NCBI RefSeq assembly: GCF_002102185.1
Contig: NZ_LQOW01000006.1
Coordinates: 62,001-126,000, forward strand
From: Mycobacterium fragae
GTDB lineage: Bacteria; Actinomycetota; Actinomycetes; Mycobacteriales; Mycobacteriaceae
Length of the DNA: 64,000 nucleotides
Reading direction: 5' to 3'
In this document: positions 63,058 through 64,000 of the stretch, in pieces
Layout: every line of letters starts with the position of its first letter
Position numbering within the stretch: the stretch's first letter is position 1
Translations under genes and position numbers: made by a program
Notes under the pieces: generated by a model
What the model was told of the DNA's origin: nothing
What the model saw: only the letters and a program-made list of their open reading frames with translations
The model's database searches: none

Positions 63058-63249
63058 CTTCCGCGACTGGACCTAAGCGGATTGACGGTCTCGCTGCGCG
63101 GCCTGGTCGATATGTGCGATACGGCCCCAACTTGCTCCGACTTGCGCATCCACTGCTGCACCTTAACCCTAAAGCTCGGCCGCCCGAAGCGGTCGCCGCA
63201 AAGTGGCGTATCGGACAGGGGGGTATAGCTTCTCGGGAGTCGATCGCGC

Positions 63250-63666
63250 TCAGCCGCTATCAGGCGCGCCGCCGTTTTGCATCATTGTCCGCACCAATGA
63301 GAGACCACCGCGACGACCCTGCACCGCCGCCGACCGCAGCTTCTCCAACAGTGAGGCAAGAACCTTCGCCGCCGCCGGCTGCTGATTGACCACTCGAGGG
63401 TTATCGAGAATCCGCGCCATAGCCAGCGCCGCTTGGGTTAGACCCGGCCGTGCCTGCGAGGCCAGCCCGTCAATCTCGGCCATAACGCCGCGCTCGACAG
63501 GGCCGGGGCCGGACGGCTGAGGCTGCGGATGGTCCGACATAGCGTGAACTTCGCCCGTGACCTTCCGCTGCCGGTAATTCGCTGCTCTGCGCGCGTGCGA
63601 TGCCTTGCACTCATCGCAGCGGCACCCCTGGTTGTAGCGATTAGCGGTCCCGTGTCTAGCTGCCAT
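63250..63666 (-). CDS. Phage-like protein with Cys/His N-terminal motif (small-terminase type?)
   Basis: 138 residues from the ATG at 63666. The N-terminal HGTANRYNQGCRCDECKASHARRAANYRQR motif is common at the start of actinophage and prophage proteins. The C terminus LTQAALAMARILDNPRVVNQ... AAKVLASLLEKLRSAA resembles small-terminase C termini. A terminase assignment is tentative. It is the rightmost recognisable gene of the element and is next to no large terminase in the window. The 192 bp between it and the toxin gene are empty of good ORFs. Confidence 0.5.
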   Translation of the reverse strand: MAARHGTANRYNQGCRCDECKASHARRAANYRQRKVTGEVHAMSDHPQPQPSGPGPVERGVMAEIDGLASQARPGLTQAALAMARILDNPRVVNQQPAAAKVLASLLEKLRSAAVQGRRGGLSLVRTMMQNGGAPDSG

Positions 63667-64000
63667 AATGCTCCAAAGTCCTTACATACCAACACATTTC
63701 AATGCACAAAGGCTGTTGTGGCACTGCCACTTTGGTTGCGGTGCGCGAAAAACTGCCCAAGCCGAAGGCTCGTCCGCTGGAGGGTTTGCTGGGATTTGCA
63801 TACCCCCTGGTCAGAAGGGTTTTGATCTCCACTTACGTTTGCTATGCTCGAGTTCCAAGGGTCCTCCTGAGTGGTCACCGTGCACGGAATCCCTTGCGCT
63901 GCAATGTAATTCGTGTAGGGAATCCCTTGCGCTGCAAGCACTTTCACTGCTTGCTTGGTTGAATCCCGGCGTGCCCGGCGTGGCGCAGGCTCGGTGCTGC
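63667..64000. other. No convincing gene at right edge
   Basis: Lower-GC, non-chromosomal-looking DNA to the window edge. Competing short frames exist on both strands, but none has a ribosome-binding site, known motif or codon bias to choose it. It contains the tandem 19-nt repeat at 63886-63937. Confidence 0.3.
63886..63937. repeat. Two direct copies of a 19-nt repeat, 33-nt period
   Basis: GGAATCCCTTGCGCTGCAA occurs at 63886-63904 and 63919-63937. The period is 33 nt, so on the minus strand it would encode AAQGIPYTNYIAAQGIPCT if translated. Nature unknown; two copies only. Confidence 0.7.

Noticed and set aside
63702..63962. 86-residue plus-strand frame and 82-residue minus-strand frame at the right edge
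   Set aside because: They overlap each other, lack ribosome-binding sites and motifs, and neither can be chosen on evidence.

Overview
The window is a 64 kb stretch of a mycobacterial chromosome. It is GC-rich, uses GTG/TTG starts freely, and is densely packed. Its backbone reads as the M. tuberculosis Rv0861c-Rv0914c segment in the same order: ercc3, Rv0862c, Rv0863, moaC, mog, moaE2, rpfA, moaD2, moaA2, cspB, fadE10, Rv0875c-Rv0877, Rv0879c-Rv0884c (serC), Rv0885, fprB, Rv0887c, citA, gltA2, Rv0897c-Rv0901, prrB-prrA, accD3, echA6, Rv0906, Rv0909-Rv0914c. Rv numbers come from recalled synteny and protein similarity, not from a search. PE_PGRS15, PPE13 and the Rv0888/Rv0890c-Rv0895 block are absent. 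A homologue of the M. leprae 18-kDa small heat-shock antigen is present. Together these point to a non-tuberculous Mycobacterium.

Layout. 1-4.7 kb: a TetR-controlled divergent oxidoreductase locus (FAD monooxygenase and LLM reductase), an F420-type oxidoreductase, and a DUF35/thiolase-fold pair. 4.7-8.7 kb: XPB-type helicase and its partner. 8.7-13.8 kb: molybdopterin synthesis on both strands around rpfA, which carries a c-di-AMP riboswitch and a CRP-type site. 13.9-25.8 kb: cold-shock protein, acyl-CoA dehydrogenase, a DUF559 gene between direct repeats, regulators, an rRNA methylase, sepH and serC. 26-37.9 kb: diiron oxygenase and fprB, two citrate synthases around pdxH, the arfABC ammonia/acid operon (with a short arfC) and the PrrAB two-component system.

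37.9-46.2 kb is an accessory block between prrA and accD3. It holds three ABC exporters (one single, one heterodimeric pair), an ANTAR-like small protein and a heat-shock cluster (MerR/HspR-like regulator, Hsp18, J-domain protein). 46-57.5 kb returns to backbone, interrupted by a TnpB-like RuvC nuclease gene whose frame runs without a stop into the Rv0909-type antitoxin gene. 57.7-61.1 kb carries small exported or envelope genes and two copies of an IS21-like terminal repeat around a DJ-1/PfpI gene.

At 61.14 kb a 3' tRNA fragment marks what looks like the edge of an integrated element. To its right, with visibly lower GC, lies a three-gene cluster best read as a toxin-antitoxin-chaperone (TAC) module (RelE/HigB-like toxin, XRE antitoxin, SecB-like protein), followed by a phage-like small-terminase type gene. 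This module, the TnpB/antitoxin readthrough and the repeat-flanked DUF559 gene are the strongest candidates for undescribed biology.
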